Below are positions 17,768 to 27,157 of a stretch of 64,000 bases of DNA, piece after piece. Position numbers and translations under genes: made by a program. Source of the DNA: Phreatobacter cathodiphilus (GTDB lineage Bacteria; Pseudomonadota; Alphaproteobacteria; Rhizobiales; Phreatobacteraceae); assembly GCF_003008515.1 (NCBI RefSeq), contig NZ_CP027668.1:496001-560000 (forward strand), read 5' to 3'. Every line of letters starts with the position of its first letter. Position 1 is the stretch's first letter. The notes beneath the pieces are model-generated. The model worked only from the letters and a program-made list of their open reading frames with translations, made no database searches and was not told the origin of the DNA.

Positions 17768-17784
17768 GTAACCGGTCGTTAACC
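17768..17784 (+). promoter_or_regulatory. possible CtrA-like box upstream of small gene
   Basis: GTAA-N7-TTAACC differs from the CtrA consensus TTAA-N7-TTAA in one base. It lies about 90 bases before the ATG of the 66-codon gene. Motif match only. Confidence 0.3.
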
Positions 17785-17870
17785 ATGAGCGCTGTTAAGT
17801 CGGCCCTGCGCGTCGGCGGATTGTCGCCGGGCATGGCCGCATTGGAGGGCAGGCGCAAAAGGAGGACGAG

Positions 17871-18071
17871 ATGGGTGCAGTGCTTCGCTTTCCGCTCGAA
17901 CGACGGCGCCTGCTGCGCCCGGCCGCAGACGATCCGGGGGCAAGCGGCCAGATCCTGGTGCTCCCCGTGGTGCGCGTCGAGCGCCACGACCTTCCCGCGC
18001 CGCCGGTCCTCACCGTCGATCCGCCCCTCAAGGGCGGCGACCGGCCGAAGCGTGGGCGCAGGAGCGCCTGA
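17871..18071 (+). CDS. small basic protein, 66 residues, unknown
   Basis: AAAAGGAGG lies 6 bases before the ATG, one of the best ribosome sites in the window, so I accept this short gene. The product is Arg- and Pro-rich (LRFPLERRRLLRPAADD; end KGGDRPKRGRRSA) without membrane helix or known domain. Confidence 0.55.
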   Translation: MGAVLRFPLERRRLLRPAADDPGASGQILVLPVVRVERHDLPAPPVLTVDPPLKGGDRPKRGRRSA

Positions 18072-18101
18072 ACCGATCCCGAGAACGGGCCGCTCCCTCT
18101 G

Positions 18102-18941
18102 ATGGAAGGCCTCGGCATGCCTCTGGCGCGCCCGTCCCGACTGCCGGCCCCCGCCCGGCTCGCCCTCGCCGCGGCGGCGCTCCTCCTCGCCGCCTGCGCG
18201 CCGCAGGGCGACCTCGGCCGTCCCGCGCCCAACGTCCTCAACGACGAGATCATGCCCTGGGCCGGCGGCCATGCCGCCCGCCTGCGCGACGAGCCGGTCT
18301 CGGGCTACGCCTTCACCGACGCCGAGCGCGAGATGCGGCAGATGGGCTACGGCCTGATGATGCCGACCCACCCCCTCGACCGCTGGAACCAGTTCTGGGC
18401 CGAGCTCAGGCGCACCCGCATCGGCGATCCCGTCCGCTACGATCCCGACCCGCGTGGCTATTGCCGCACCCTCGAGCGGGAGGCCTACCGCTCGTCCCGG
18501 GCGCGCTTCATCCGGATGACGGACGACATGCGCGCCGACCGCCAGCGCATCCGCCCCTTCTGCGAGAAGGCGCGGGAGGTGCTCGAGGCCGACCGGGTGC
18601 GCGAGGGTGCGCTCGGCTATATTCCGACGCTGACCCCCGTCCAGGTCCGTTCGGCGCGCGACCGCATCGCCGAGAACCGCACCATCATCGCCTGGGTGCG
18701 CCACGGCCTGCGCCAGCATGCCGACGCCTATCGCTGCGCCCTCAACACCCAGATCGTCGCGACGCCGGAACACGACGCGGTGATGGCCGAGCGCGAGTTG
18801 CGCGGCCTCGAAGAGGACATCCGCGAGTTCGACCGGCTCTGCGCCGTGCTGCCGGCGCGCGGCTCCATCGGCGTCGAACAGGCGCCGCCGCGCTACTACC
18901 CGCGTTCGCCGCCGCCGGAAGAGGTGATCATCAGCAAGTAG
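18102..18941 (+). CDS. putative outer-membrane lipoprotein, unknown family
   Basis: 279 residues. Signal peptide ending in the lipobox LLAAC (Cys about residue 33) indicates lipidation. The mature part is charged, helical and has scattered Cys (YCRTLERE, PFCEKAREV, YRCALNTQ, LCAVLP), with a Pro/Tyr-rich end. An ATG at 18117 is an alternative start. No known domain. Confidence 0.7.
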   Translation: MEGLGMPLARPSRLPAPARLALAAAALLLAACAPQGDLGRPAPNVLNDEIMPWAGGHAARLRDEPVSGYAFTDAEREMRQMGYGLMMPTHPLDRWNQFWAELRRTRIGDPVRYDPDPRGYCRTLEREAYRSSRARFIRMTDDMRADRQRIRPFCEKAREVLEADRVREGALGYIPTLTPVQVRSARDRIAENRTIIAWVRHGLRQHADAYRCALNTQIVATPEHDAVMAERELRGLEEDIREFDRLCAVLPARGSIGVEQAPPRYYPRSPPPEEVIISK

Positions 18942-18950
18942 GGGCGGCCC

Positions 18951-19559
18951 TCACTGCGTCGTGGGCGCCTGTTCCGGCGTCAGGATCTCGCACAGCGACT
19001 GCGCCGCGAGCTGCTCGCGGACGATCGGCGCGAGGCTCGGCTGCACCGCCAGCGCCCGGATCAGCACGAAACCCTCGGTGGTCGGCGACACGAGGATGAG
19101 GTTGTCGGCCGCCGTCTCGTCCTCGTCGGTGGAGAGCTCGCGCCGCTGCGCCTGGGTCACCACGAAGAGGTCGAGGGTGCGCCGCGTCGCCGCCCGGTCG
19201 TTGATGGCGCCGAAGGCGATGCCGGTGGCGGTGTAGAGCGCGATGGCGGTGTAGTGCGGCGTCACCGGCGCCCGGACGTGGAGCGGCCCCGCCGAGAGGT
19301 CGAAGCGGCACACGGCCGTCTCGAAGGCGGGGTCGGCGAGCGGCAGCACCACGGCGCCGCGCCCGGAGAGGGTGGTCAGCCGGTTCACCTCGGTGACGCC
19401 GGCGAGCCGGGACCGGGCATCGTCGGGGGCGAGGCGCGGCAGGGCGAAGACCGACAGGATGTGCACCGCGACGCCGAGCAGCAGGCCGGCGACGACCCAG
19501 GGCAGCACCCCGAGGAGGCGACGCAGCCGCCGCAGGGCGATGTCGGCGAGGCGCATCAT
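18951..19559 (-). CDS. DUF1254 domain membrane protein
   Basis: 202 residues from ATG 19559. One N-terminal membrane helix (LPWVVAGLLLGVAVHILSVFALP), then a beta-rich domain with FDLSAGPLHVRAPVTPHYTAIALYT typical of DUF1254. In many bacteria DUF1254 and DUF1214 form one protein; here they are two genes overlapping by 4 bases, DUF1214 first. Membrane-anchored, function unknown. Confidence 0.82.
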   Translation of the reverse strand: MMRLADIALRRLRRLLGVLPWVVAGLLLGVAVHILSVFALPRLAPDDARSRLAGVTEVNRLTTLSGRGAVVLPLADPAFETAVCRFDLSAGPLHVRAPVTPHYTAIALYTATGIAFGAINDRAATRRTLDLFVVTQAQRRELSTDEDETAADNLILVSPTTEGFVLIRALAVQPSLAPIVREQLAAQSLCEILTPEQAPTTQ

Positions 19560-20128
19560 GGGCAGCTCACCCGGCTGATGGTGGGCAGCACGGTGGCGGC
19601 GGAGATCGTCGTGGCGACCGGCGTGTCGTAGAGGCGGAGGATGAGACGCAGGTCCGGCACGCCCCCCGACGGCAGCCAATTGCCGGGCCGCGCCTCCGGC
19701 GCCACGACGACGTCCGTCGCCACCTCCGACTGCCGCACGATCTCGTAGCTGGTGAAGCCCTGACGCAGGCCCTCTTCCACGACGGGCGCGAAATCCGCGC
19801 GGGCCGCCGCCAGCGTCCAGAACCGGGCCGGCGGCACGCTTCCCGTGACGCGATAGGTGCAGCGTCCGTCGATGGCGGCGCCCGTGCTGTCCTGGTCGGC
19901 GACGAGGGCGAGGCCGTCGGCGAGAGCCAGCGGCAGGGTGCCGAGCCGGGCCGTCACCGCCCGGGCATAGGGATCGGCCTCGGGCGTTCCCGCCTTCGGC
20001 GTCGCGAGCCAGGGGCCGATGCGCAGCGTGCCGGCCCCGGTGCTCCGGCCGACCGACAGGGCGGTCAGCCCGAGGCCCGTCACCGCGCCGATGCCGAGCG
20101 CCAGGAGGAGGCCGGGAAGCGCACGCAT
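19556..20128 (-). CDS. DUF1214 domain membrane protein
   Basis: 190 residues with an N-terminal helix (LLLALGIGAVTGLGLTALSVG). The rest, including DGRCTYRVTGSVPPARFWTLAA and GNWLPSGGVPDLRLILRLYDTP, fits DUF1214. First gene of the coupled DUF1214/DUF1254 pair; begins 33 bases after the PBP1A gene ends on the same strand, so could be in its operon. Confidence 0.82.
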   Translation of the reverse strand: MRALPGLLLALGIGAVTGLGLTALSVGRSTGAGTLRIGPWLATPKAGTPEADPYARAVTARLGTLPLALADGLALVADQDSTGAAIDGRCTYRVTGSVPPARFWTLAAARADFAPVVEEGLRQGFTSYEIVRQSEVATDVVVAPEARPGNWLPSGGVPDLRLILRLYDTPVATTISAATVLPTISRVSCP

Positions 20129-20161
20129 GTCAGCAATGGTCCCCCACGGCGGGCCGGCCGG

Positions 20162-22432
20162 TCAGCGCAGCACCGATCCCGCCGGCCGTGCCGACAGGGG
20201 ACCGGTGCGCAGGGTGTCCGCGGCGTCCCGCAGCAGCGTGTCGATGCGGCCGAGCACCTCCAGTGAGGAGCGTGACAGGATCTGCGGCCGGTCGGGCACG
20301 CCGGCCATCGGCGTCTGGGTGCCGGCGGGAACGCCCGGCACCGGCTGCGGCCCGATCGTCAGGCCATGGATCGGCTTGCGCTCGAGGCCCTGATGCGCCG
20401 CGGTCATGATCTGCGAGAAGGTCATGGCGGGCAGCGAGCCGCCGGTCATGCGGTTGGTCGGGGAATAGTCGTCGTTGCCGTACCAGACGCCGGTGACGAA
20501 TTGGCTCGAATAGCCGACGAACAGCGCGTCGCGGTAGGAGTTGGTCGTGCCGGTCTTGCCGCCCACCTGCACGCCTTGGACCTGCGCCCGCCGGCCCGTG
20601 CCGGACTCGACGACGCCCACCAGGATGCCGTTCATGTCGGTCGCCACCTGTGTGGAAAACACCCGCCGGCGCTGCGGCATGTCGCGGTCGGCGCGCCAGA
20701 CGAGCTCGCCGGAGGAGTTCCGGATCTCGACTGCGGCGTGCGGCTGCACGCTGAGGCCCCCCGAGGCGAAGGTCGCATAGGAGGTGGTGAGCTCGACCAG
20801 CGTCACCTCGGCCGCCCCGATGGGCAGGGGGGCGGAATCGGTCAGCGGGCGGGTGATGCCCATCTCCCGGGCCGTGGCGATGATCTTCTGCCGGCCGACG
20901 CGGCTGTCGCCGCGGCCCATCTGCTGGGTGAGGATGACCGGGATCGAGTTGATGGAGCGGACCAGCGCCGAGGTGACGGTGGTGGCGCCGGAGAAGCTGC
21001 GGCCGTAGTTCTGCGGGCACCAGTTGCCGAGACAGATGGGACGATCGACCACCACCGAGCGGCCGTTGATGAGGCCCTCGCGCATCGCCGTGCCGTAGAC
21101 GATCGGCTTGAACGAGGAGCCCGGCTGGCGCATGGCCTCGGTGGCGCGGTTGAACTGGCTGGCGCCGTAGTCGCGGCCGCCGACGATGGCGCGCACCGTG
21201 CCGTCCACCTCCATCACCACCGCCGCCGCCTGGCTGGCGCCGTAGTCGGAGCCGTACTGGCGGATGATCGCCTCGACGGAGAGCTCGGCCTGTTTCTGGA
21301 TGGTGAGGTCGAGGCCGGTGCGCACCGTCAGCACCCGGTCCACCAGCGAGGGCGTCGCCGCCACCAGACGCTTCACGTCCTCGAAGGCGTAGTCGAGGTA
21401 ATAGTTCGGCACCGCCTCGTCCTGGCGGTCCACGGGGGTCGCGGGGTTGCGGCGGGCGCCGAACACCTGGCCCTCGGTCATGAAGCCGGCCTCGACCAGG
21501 TTGTCGAGCACGGTATTGGCCCGGGCCCGGGCCGCCGGCAGGTTGACGTGCGGGGCGAAGCGCGTCGGCGCCTTGAACAGGCCGGCCAGGAGAGCGGCCT
21601 CGGCCAGCGTCACGTCGCGCACCGACTTGCCGAAATAATATTCCGAGGCCGCCTCCGCCCCGAAGGCGCCTCCGCCCATATAGGCCCGGTCGAGATAGGT
21701 CTTCAGGATCTCGTTCTTGGTCGCCCGCGACTCCAGCCACAGGGCGAGGAAGGCTTCCTTGATCTTGCGCTCGATGGAGCGCTCGTTGGTGAGGAACAGG
21801 TTCTTGGCGAGCTGCTGGGTCAGGGTCGAGCCGCCCTGCACGACGCCGCCGGCGCGGGCATTGGTGGCGATGGCGCGCAGCGTGCCGATCAGGTCGATGC
21901 CGTAGTGCTCGTAGAAGCGGCGGTCCTCGGTCGCCAGCACCGCCTTGATGAGATGGTCCGGGAATTCCTCCAGCGGCACCGAATCGTTGTGGCGGATGCC
22001 GCGGCGGCCGACCTCGTTGCCGTAGCGGTCTTGGAAGACGACGGAGAGCTCGGAGCGCTTGCGCCAGTCGTCCTCGGTCTCGCGGAAGGCTGGCATGGCG
22101 AGCATGAGCAGCACCACGAGGCCGCCGGTGCCGAGAGTCATGCCCTCCGAGGCGATCTCCGCGCCGACCCGCTTCCAGCCATAGACCTGCACCCGGTCGG
22201 CGAGGTCGGCGAGCCTCTCCCAGCCACGGCCGATCGCCCCGGCGAGGCGCCAGGCCCCGTCGTTCAACCGGGCGTCGAGGTCGAGGAGGACGCGCTTCAG
22301 GGCGCTGCCCCACCCGCCGCTGGGAGTGAGATCGCTCAAGCCGGGCACCCCTTTCGGGCAAGCTCTTGACGATTGGCTTACCATATCGGAGATCGGCAGG
22401 GCGAGCCAACGGCGCCGCACTGCGTCCACCAT
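20162..22432 (-). CDS. penicillin-binding protein 1A-type transglycosylase/transpeptidase
   Basis: 756 residues; the ATG at 22384 would give 740 and is equally possible. One membrane helix (about 98-115) is followed by the glycosyltransferase GT51 domain ([27 protein letters not shown]) and the transpeptidase domain with SxxK in QPGSSFKP, SxN in RSINS and KTGTT. It polymerises and crosslinks peptidoglycan in the periplasm. Divergent from the YcgN-type gene. Confidence 0.94.
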   Translation of the reverse strand: MVDAVRRRWLALPISDMVSQSSRACPKGVPGLSDLTPSGGWGSALKRVLLDLDARLNDGAWRLAGAIGRGWERLADLADRVQVYGWKRVGAEIASEGMTLGTGGLVVLLMLAMPAFRETEDDWRKRSELSVVFQDRYGNEVGRRGIRHNDSVPLEEFPDHLIKAVLATEDRRFYEHYGIDLIGTLRAIATNARAGGVVQGGSTLTQQLAKNLFLTNERSIERKIKEAFLALWLESRATKNEILKTYLDRAYMGGGAFGAEAASEYYFGKSVRDVTLAEAALLAGLFKAPTRFAPHVNLPAARARANTVLDNLVEAGFMTEGQVFGARRNPATPVDRQDEAVPNYYLDYAFEDVKRLVAATPSLVDRVLTVRTGLDLTIQKQAELSVEAIIRQYGSDYGASQAAAVVMEVDGTVRAIVGGRDYGASQFNRATEAMRQPGSSFKPIVYGTAMREGLINGRSVVVDRPICLGNWCPQNYGRSFSGATTVTSALVRSINSIPVILTQQMGRGDSRVGRQKIIATAREMGITRPLTDSAPLPIGAAEVTLVELTTSYATFASGGLSVQPHAAVEIRNSSGELVWRADRDMPQRRRVFSTQVATDMNGILVGVVESGTGRRAQVQGVQVGGKTGTTNSYRDALFVGYSSQFVTGVWYGNDDYSPTNRMTGGSLPAMTFSQIMTAAHQGLERKPIHGLTIGPQPVPGVPAGTQTPMAGVPDRPQILSRSSLEVLGRIDTLLRDAADTLRTGPLSARPAGSVLR

Positions 22433-22500
22433 TCTCTGCCAACAGGGTTACCGGGCGCGCTCCTCAACCCCCTCCGCGCCGCCGCCAGGAGACCCCGCCG

Positions 22501-22992
22501 ATGGTCGACGACGTTGCAGGCGAGACAGCGCCCTTCTGGCGGGTGAAATCGCTCGAGGCCATGAGCGAGGCGGAGTGGGAGAGCCTGTGCGACGGCTGCG
22601 CCCGTTGCTGCCTCAACAAGCTCGAGGACGAGGACACCGGCGAGATCCACTTCACCTCCGTCGCCTGCACCCTGCTCGACGGCGAGGCCTGCCGCTGCCG
22701 CGACTATCCCGGCCGGCAGGAGAAGGTGCCGGACTGCGTGCGCCTGACCCCGGAAGAGGTGCGCTCGCTCTCCTGGCTGCCGCCGACCTGCGCCTACCGG
22801 CTCGTGGCCGAGGGCCGCGATCTCTACTGGTGGCATCCGCTGGTCTCCGGCGATCCGGACACGGTCCACGTCGCCGGCGCCTCGGTGCGCGGCCGCATCA
22901 CCGCCTGGGAGCATGAGCTGACCGAGCTTCAGGAGCTCGAACACCATCTGGCCGAATGGCCGAATCAGGATGTCGCCCCCGCCGGGTCATGA
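22501..22992 (+). CDS. YcgN/UPF0260 cysteine-cluster protein
   Basis: 163 residues from ATG 22501 (AGGAGA upstream). The cysteine cluster is [12 protein letters not shown] ... [15 protein letters not shown] and DCVRL, as in UPF0260/zinc- or iron-binding YkgJ-like proteins of unknown function. Trp/charged-rich C-terminal half typical of the family. Confidence 0.88.
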   Translation: MVDDVAGETAPFWRVKSLEAMSEAEWESLCDGCARCCLNKLEDEDTGEIHFTSVACTLLDGEACRCRDYPGRQEKVPDCVRLTPEEVRSLSWLPPTCAYRLVAEGRDLYWWHPLVSGDPDTVHVAGASVRGRITAWEHELTELQELEHHLAEWPNQDVAPAGS

Positions 22993-23025
22993 TCGGTTCC
23001 GGCACCTTGAGGGGAGGGAACCGCC

Positions 23026-23463
23026 ATGACTGACGAGACGCCGGGCCACGTCGATCCGACCAAGGACCGCTTTGCCCTGTTCAAGGACCTGCCACGCGAT
23101 GAGCCGGTCCACATGCTCAACCTCGTGAAGCTGAAGCCTGAGGCGACCTATGCGGACGGTCGCACCGCCACGGGCCGCGAGGCCTACGCCGCCTATGGCC
23201 GCGACAGCGGGCCGGTCTTCCGCCGCCTCGGCGGCCGCATCGTCTGGTCGGGCCGGCCGGACCTCACCCTGATCGGGCCGGAGGCGGAGCGCTGGGACAT
23301 CGCCTTCATCGCCGAATATCCCTCCGGCCAGGCCTTCATCGACATGATCCGCGACCCGGTCTACCGCGAGGCGGTGAAGCACCGGCAGGCGGCGGTGGCC
23401 ACCTCCCGCCTCATCCGCATGGCGCCGGGCAAGCCGGGCGAGGGATTCGGCGAGGAGGGGTGA
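23026..23463 (+). CDS. DUF1330 domain protein
   Basis: 145 residues with GGGGAGGG just before the ATG. DEPVHMLNLVKLKPEATYADG, the GR(E)AYAAYG.D.G and RWDIAFIAEYPSGQAFIDMIRDPVYREAVKHRQAA segments are the DUF1330 pattern, a small dimeric alpha/beta-barrel family. Function unknown. Confidence 0.82.
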   Translation: MTDETPGHVDPTKDRFALFKDLPRDEPVHMLNLVKLKPEATYADGRTATGREAYAAYGRDSGPVFRRLGGRIVWSGRPDLTLIGPEAERWDIAFIAEYPSGQAFIDMIRDPVYREAVKHRQAAVATSRLIRMAPGKPGEGFGEEG

Positions 23464-23632
23464 GGGGGAGTGGCGGCTCCGTTCCGCTCGCCGACCGAGC
23501 CTCCACGTCATCTCGCCCGCCTAACGTCCGCACCGGTCACCCCCGGCGAGGCCGAAGGCCGAGGGAAGGGGGTCCAGTAGGGAACGAGCGCCTACCTGGA
23601 GGCTGCGGCGTGAGAGGGCGGGGCCCTCTCCC

Positions 23633-23661
23633 GTCATGCCCGGGACAAGCCCGGGCATGAC
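23633..23661. repeat. dispersed palindrome (GTCATGCCCGGG... type)
   Basis: A 12-base perfect inverted repeat GTCATGCCCGGG/CCCGGGCATGAC around a 5-base loop. This sequence type is widespread between genes in rhizobial genomes; it may act as a terminator or REP-like element. Confidence 0.65.
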
Positions 23662-23722
23662 GTGATGGCGTGCGGAGGATTGTCGATGCCGCTCCGCGCC
23701 CTCATCGACGTCGGCGCGCCCC

Positions 23723-24157
23723 TCAGGCGACCCGTCGCCGCGCCTTCACCGGCGCCGCCGGCGCGGGCTTGTGGTCGCCGAGCTCCTCGATGATCGGGCA
23801 GGTGTTCCGCGGGCCGGTCTCGCAGGAGCCGACCAGCGCCTTCAGCGTGCCGATCATGTCGGCGAGCTTGCGCGCCTGCTCCTCCATCTCCTTCAGATGG
23901 GTGCGGGCGATGGCCCGGACGTCGGCATTGGACCGGCCGGTATCCGTCCACAATGCCAGCAGCGAGCGGATCTGCTCGATGGAGAAGCCGAGGTCGCGGG
24001 CCCGCCGGACGAAGGAGAGGCGGTGGACGTCCTCCTCGCCATAGTCGCGGTAGCCGCTGTCGCGCCGGCCCGCCGCCGGCAGCAGCGCGATGGATTCGTA
24101 GTAGCGGATCATCTTGGCGGAGACGCCGGAGGCGGCGGAGGCCTGGCCGATGTTCAT
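23723..24157 (-). CDS. cueR: Cu(I)-responsive MerR-family regulator
   Basis: 144 residues from ATG 24157 (GAGGGAAA upstream). MerR HTH at the N-terminus (MNIGQASAASGVSAKMIRYYESIALL), long dimerisation helix, and the metal loop with Cys112 and Cys120 (GSCETGPRNTC), the same positions as in E. coli CueR. It senses monovalent copper and distorts its own promoter spacer to activate copA. Divergent from copA with the operator between. Confidence 0.92.
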   Translation of the reverse strand: MNIGQASAASGVSAKMIRYYESIALLPAAGRRDSGYRDYGEEDVHRLSFVRRARDLGFSIEQIRSLLALWTDTGRSNADVRAIARTHLKEMEEQARKLADMIGTLKALVGSCETGPRNTCPIIEELGDHKPAPAAPVKARRRVA

Positions 24158-24229
24158 GCGCTTTCCCTCGCGGTGCTCTGGATCAATGCGGGGCGCCGCG
24201 GGTTCGGTCCATGACGGCCCATCGCCCGC

Positions 24230-24257
24230 TTGACCTTCCAATGATGGGAAGGATTAC
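24230..24257 (+). promoter_or_regulatory. CueR operator and copA promoter
   Basis: TTGACC (-35) overlaps the dyad ACCTTCC-N7-GGAAGG(AT). A -10-like ATTACA/TACAGC lies after an overlong spacer of about 19 bases, as expected for MerR-type promoters. It is 31-58 bases before the copA ATG. Confidence 0.75.
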
Positions 24258-24287
24258 AGCTCGCCGCAAGAGTGAAGGAGACCGGTC

Positions 24288-26705
24288 ATGACCGTTCACG
24301 ATTCCAAGGCGTCCGGCGGCTGCTGCGGCGGCAAGCACCACGACCACGATCATCACGACCACGCCCACCACGGCCACGCCCACCACGACCAAGGCCATCC
24401 GGCGCCGGCCGACGGCAAGGTGATCGACCCCGTCTGCGGCATGACGGTCGACCCGGCGACGACGCCGCACAAGACCACCCTGCACGGCGTCGAGCACTAT
24501 TTCTGCTCCGCCGGCTGCGTCACCAAGTTCCGCGCCGACCCTGAGCGCTATCTCGACCCGGCGAGCGCGCCGCCCGCCGAGGCCGTGCCGGAAGGCACGA
24601 TGTTCACCTGCCCGATGCATCCGGAGGTCCAGCAGGTCGGCCCCGGCTCCTGCCCGATCTGCGGCATGGCCCTCGAACCGATGGTGGTGACGGCCGATGC
24701 CGGCCCGAACGAGGAGCTGATCGACATGACCCGCCGGTTCTGGGCGGGCCTCGTGCTCACCCTGCCGGTCTTCGTGCTGGAGATGGGCGGCCATCTCTTT
24801 GGCTGGAACCCGCTGCCGCACGGCTGGTCGAGCTGGGTGCAGCTCGCCCTCGCCACGCCCGTCGTGCTCTGGGCCGGCTGGCCTTTCTTCGTCCGCGGCT
24901 GGCAGTCGGTGGTCACCGGCCATCTCAACATGTTCACCCTGATCGCCATCGGCACCGGCGTCGCCTGGACCTATTCGGTGGTGGCGACGCTGGCGCCCGG
25001 CCTGTTCCCCGCCGCGTTCCGCGACCATCACGGCGAGGTTGCGGTCTATTTCGAGGCGGCGGCGGTGATCACCGTCCTCGTCCTGCTCGGCCAGGTGCTG
25101 GAACTGAGGGCCCGCGACGCCACCTCCGGCGCCATCCGCGCCCTGCTGGATCTCGCCCCAAAGACTGCCCGCCGCATCGCCGCCGACGGCGCGGAGGCCG
25201 AGGTGCCGCTGGAGGAGGTGCAGGTCGGCGACCATCTGCGCGTCCGGCCTGGCGAGAAGGTGCCGGTCGATGGCCGCGTCACCGAGGGCCGCTCGGCGGT
25301 CGACGAGAGCATGGTGACCGGCGAGAGCATGCCGGTGACCAAGGAGCCGGGCGACCGCGCCATCGGCGGCACGCTCAACCGCTCGGGCGGCCTCGTGATA
25401 GCAGCCGAGAAGGTCGGCCGCGACACGCTGCTCGCCCAGATCGTCCAGATGGTGGCCACCGCCCAGCGGTCGCGGGCGCCGATCCAGCGCCTCGCCGACA
25501 GGGTCGCCGGCTGGTTCGTGCCGGTGGTCCTGGCGGTGGCGGTCGTCGCCTTCGCCGCCTGGGCGCTGTTCGGCCCGCCGCCGCAGCTCGCCTTCGCCCT
25601 GGTCGCCGCGGTCTCGGTGCTGATCATCGCCTGCCCCTGCGCCCTCGGCCTCGCCACGCCCATGTCGATCATGGTCGGCGTCGGCCGCGGCGCCGAGGCC
25701 GGCGTGCTGATCCGCGACGCCGCGGCGCTGGAGCGGATGGAGTCGGTCGACACCCTCATCGTCGACAAGACCGGTACGCTGACCGAGGGCCGGCCGGCGG
25801 TGACCGCCGTCGTCACGACCGACGGCTTCGAGGAGGACGAGGTGCTGCGCCTCGCCGCGGCCGTCGAGAAGCCCTCCGAACATCCGCTGGCCGAGGCGGT
25901 GGTCCGCGAGGCCGAGGCCCGCGCCATCGCCGTTCCAAAGGTGCTCGGCTTCGATTCTCCCGCCGGCAAGGGCGCCTACGGCATGGTGGAGAGGAAGCGC
26001 GTCACCCTCGGCTCAGCCGCCTTCCTGAAGGACCTGTCCGTCGACGTCTCGGCCCTTGCCCCGCTCGCCGACGAGCTGCGGCGCGACGGCGCCACCGTCA
26101 TCTTCGCCGCCGTCAACGGCAAGCTCGCCGGCATCATCGCCATCGCCGACCCGGTGAAGGAGACGACGCCGGCCGCGCTCAAGGCACTGGCGGAAGAGGG
26201 CATCCGCATCGTCATGCTGACCGGCGACAACCGCATCACCGCCGAGGCGGTGGCCCGCCAGCTCGGCATCGCCGCGGTGGAGGCCGACGTGCTGCCCGAG
26301 GGCAAGGCGGCCGTAGTGGAGCGCTACCGGGCCGAGGGCCGCGTCGTAGCTATGGCCGGCGACGGCGTCAACGACGCGCCGGCGCTGGCCGCCGCCGATG
26401 TCGGCATCGCCATGGGCACCGGCACCGACGTCGCCATGGAGAGCGCCGGCATCACCCTGGTGAAGGGCGATCTCCTCGGCCTCGTCCGGGCCCGGCGGCT
26501 CTCCGAGGCGACCATGTCGAACATCCGCCAGAACCTCGTCTTCGCCTTCGCCTACAACGCCCTCGGCGTGCCGGTGGCGGCGGGCCTTCTCTATCCCGCC
26601 TTCGGCCTGCTGCTCTCGCCGATGATCGCTGCCGCCGCCATGTCGCTGTCCTCCGTCAGCGTCATCGGCAACGCGCTGCGGCTCCGGGCGGCGAAGCTGG
26701 GGTGA
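24288..26705 (+). CDS. copA: copper-exporting P1B-type ATPase with YHS and heavy-metal-binding domains
   Basis: 805 residues. The N-terminus is a His-rich tail (about 16-36), then a YHS domain ([10 protein letters not shown] ... [11 protein letters not shown]), then a heavy-metal-binding domain (TCPMHPEV ... [12 protein letters not shown]) in place of the usual GMxCxxC domains. Core motifs: membrane CPC ([12 protein letters not shown], about residue 450), DKTGTLT with the phosphorylated Asp near 492, HP motif [10 protein letters not shown] and GDGVND. About eight membrane helices. It pumps Cu(I) out of the cytoplasm and is controlled by the divergent cueR. Confidence 0.95.
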   Translation: MTVHDSKASGGCCGGKHHDHDHHDHAHHGHAHHDQGHPAPADGKVIDPVCGMTVDPATTPHKTTLHGVEHYFCSAGCVTKFRADPERYLDPASAPPAEAVPEGTMFTCPMHPEVQQVGPGSCPICGMALEPMVVTADAGPNEELIDMTRRFWAGLVLTLPVFVLEMGGHLFGWNPLPHGWSSWVQLALATPVVLWAGWPFFVRGWQSVVTGHLNMFTLIAIGTGVAWTYSVVATLAPGLFPAAFRDHHGEVAVYFEAAAVITVLVLLGQVLELRARDATSGAIRALLDLAPKTARRIAADGAEAEVPLEEVQVGDHLRVRPGEKVPVDGRVTEGRSAVDESMVTGESMPVTKEPGDRAIGGTLNRSGGLVIAAEKVGRDTLLAQIVQMVATAQRSRAPIQRLADRVAGWFVPVVLAVAVVAFAAWALFGPPPQLAFALVAAVSVLIIACPCALGLATPMSIMVGVGRGAEAGVLIRDAAALERMESVDTLIVDKTGTLTEGRPAVTAVVTTDGFEEDEVLRLAAAVEKPSEHPLAEAVVREAEARAIAVPKVLGFDSPAGKGAYGMVERKRVTLGSAAFLKDLSVDVSALAPLADELRRDGATVIFAAVNGKLAGIIAIADPVKETTPAALKALAEEGIRIVMLTGDNRITAEAVARQLGIAAVEADVLPEGKAAVVERYRAEGRVVAMAGDGVNDAPALAAADVGIAMGTGTDVAMESAGITLVKGDLLGLVRARRLSEATMSNIRQNLVFAFAYNALGVPVAAGLLYPAFGLLLSPMIAAAAMSLSSVSVIGNALRLRAAKLG

Positions 26706-26813
26706 CGGCGGCGACGCGGCGCCCACCGCCCGTCGGATCACGGCTCCGTGAGGGAACGATTCCCAGGCCCGCCGGTTGTTCGTCCATCAGTTCGACCACC
26801 GAGGAGAAGTTTG

Positions 26814-27005
26814 ATGGGTAGCACCGGCGACAAGATCAAGGGCATGGCCAACGAGGCCATGGGCAACGCCAAGCAGGGCGTCGGCAAGGCCATGGACGAC
26901 AAGGAAATGCAGGCCAAGGGCAAGATGCAGGAAATCAAGGGCGAGGCCCAGCAGGCCAAGGGCGACGCCAAGGACGCCGTGAAGAACGTCGTCGACAAGG
27001 CCTGA
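26814..27005 (+). CDS. CsbD-family stress protein
   Basis: 63 residues, GAGGAG upstream of ATG 26814. Low-complexity Lys/Ala/Gly/Met/Glu sequence (DKIKGMANEAMGNAKQGVGKA; KMQEIKGEAQQAKGDA) is the CsbD signature. These small hydrophilic proteins accumulate in general stress; molecular role unknown. Lies just upstream of the GTA promoter. Confidence 0.88.
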   Translation: MGSTGDKIKGMANEAMGNAKQGVGKAMDDKEMQAKGKMQEIKGEAQQAKGDAKDAVKNVVDKA

Positions 27006-27044
27006 CTTGCGACGGAAAATAAATCGATTCTGAGAAAATAAGCC

Positions 27045-27073
27045 TTGACAGCGTAACGCTGGTCGGCTAGGTT
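27045..27073 (+). promoter_or_regulatory. sigma70-like promoter of the GTA locus
   Basis: TTGACA (27045-27050), a 17-base spacer and TAGGTT (27068-27073) make one of the best sigma70-type promoters in the window. A start about 7 bases after the -10 would fall at or next to the A of ATG 27080, giving a leaderless transcript. Confidence 0.6.
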
Positions 27074-27079
27074 TTCGTC

Positions 27080-27157
27080 ATGTTCGAGAATTGCGCCCGG
27101 CGGGGAAACCCCGGCCGGGCGTTTTTCGTCCGGCCCGCCGACGGAGGCCCGCCTTGA
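27080..27157 (+). CDS. possible 25-codon leader peptide overlapping a terminator
   Basis: An ATG at the predicted transcription start opens a 25-residue frame (MFENCARRGNPGR...) whose TGA overlaps the TTG start of the small terminase gene (TTGA). It has no ribosome site, consistent only with leaderless translation. The terminator hairpin lies inside the frame, so ribosomes on it would prevent hairpin formation. No homologue is known to me; inferred from layout. Confidence 0.35.
   Translation: MFENCARRGNPGRAFFVRPADGGPP
27094..27126 (+). terminator. terminator-like hairpin in the GTA leader
   Basis: CGCCCGGC-GGGG / AAA / CCCC-GGCCGGGCG forms a 12-bp stem with one bulged G, directly followed by TTTTT. 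It would end transcription some 45 bases after the promoter start, before any structural gene. Confidence 0.65.

Noticed and set aside
20130-22442. 770-codon second frame over the PBP1A gene
   Set aside because: Same strand but different frame from a clear PBP1A protein; Arg/Pro low complexity.
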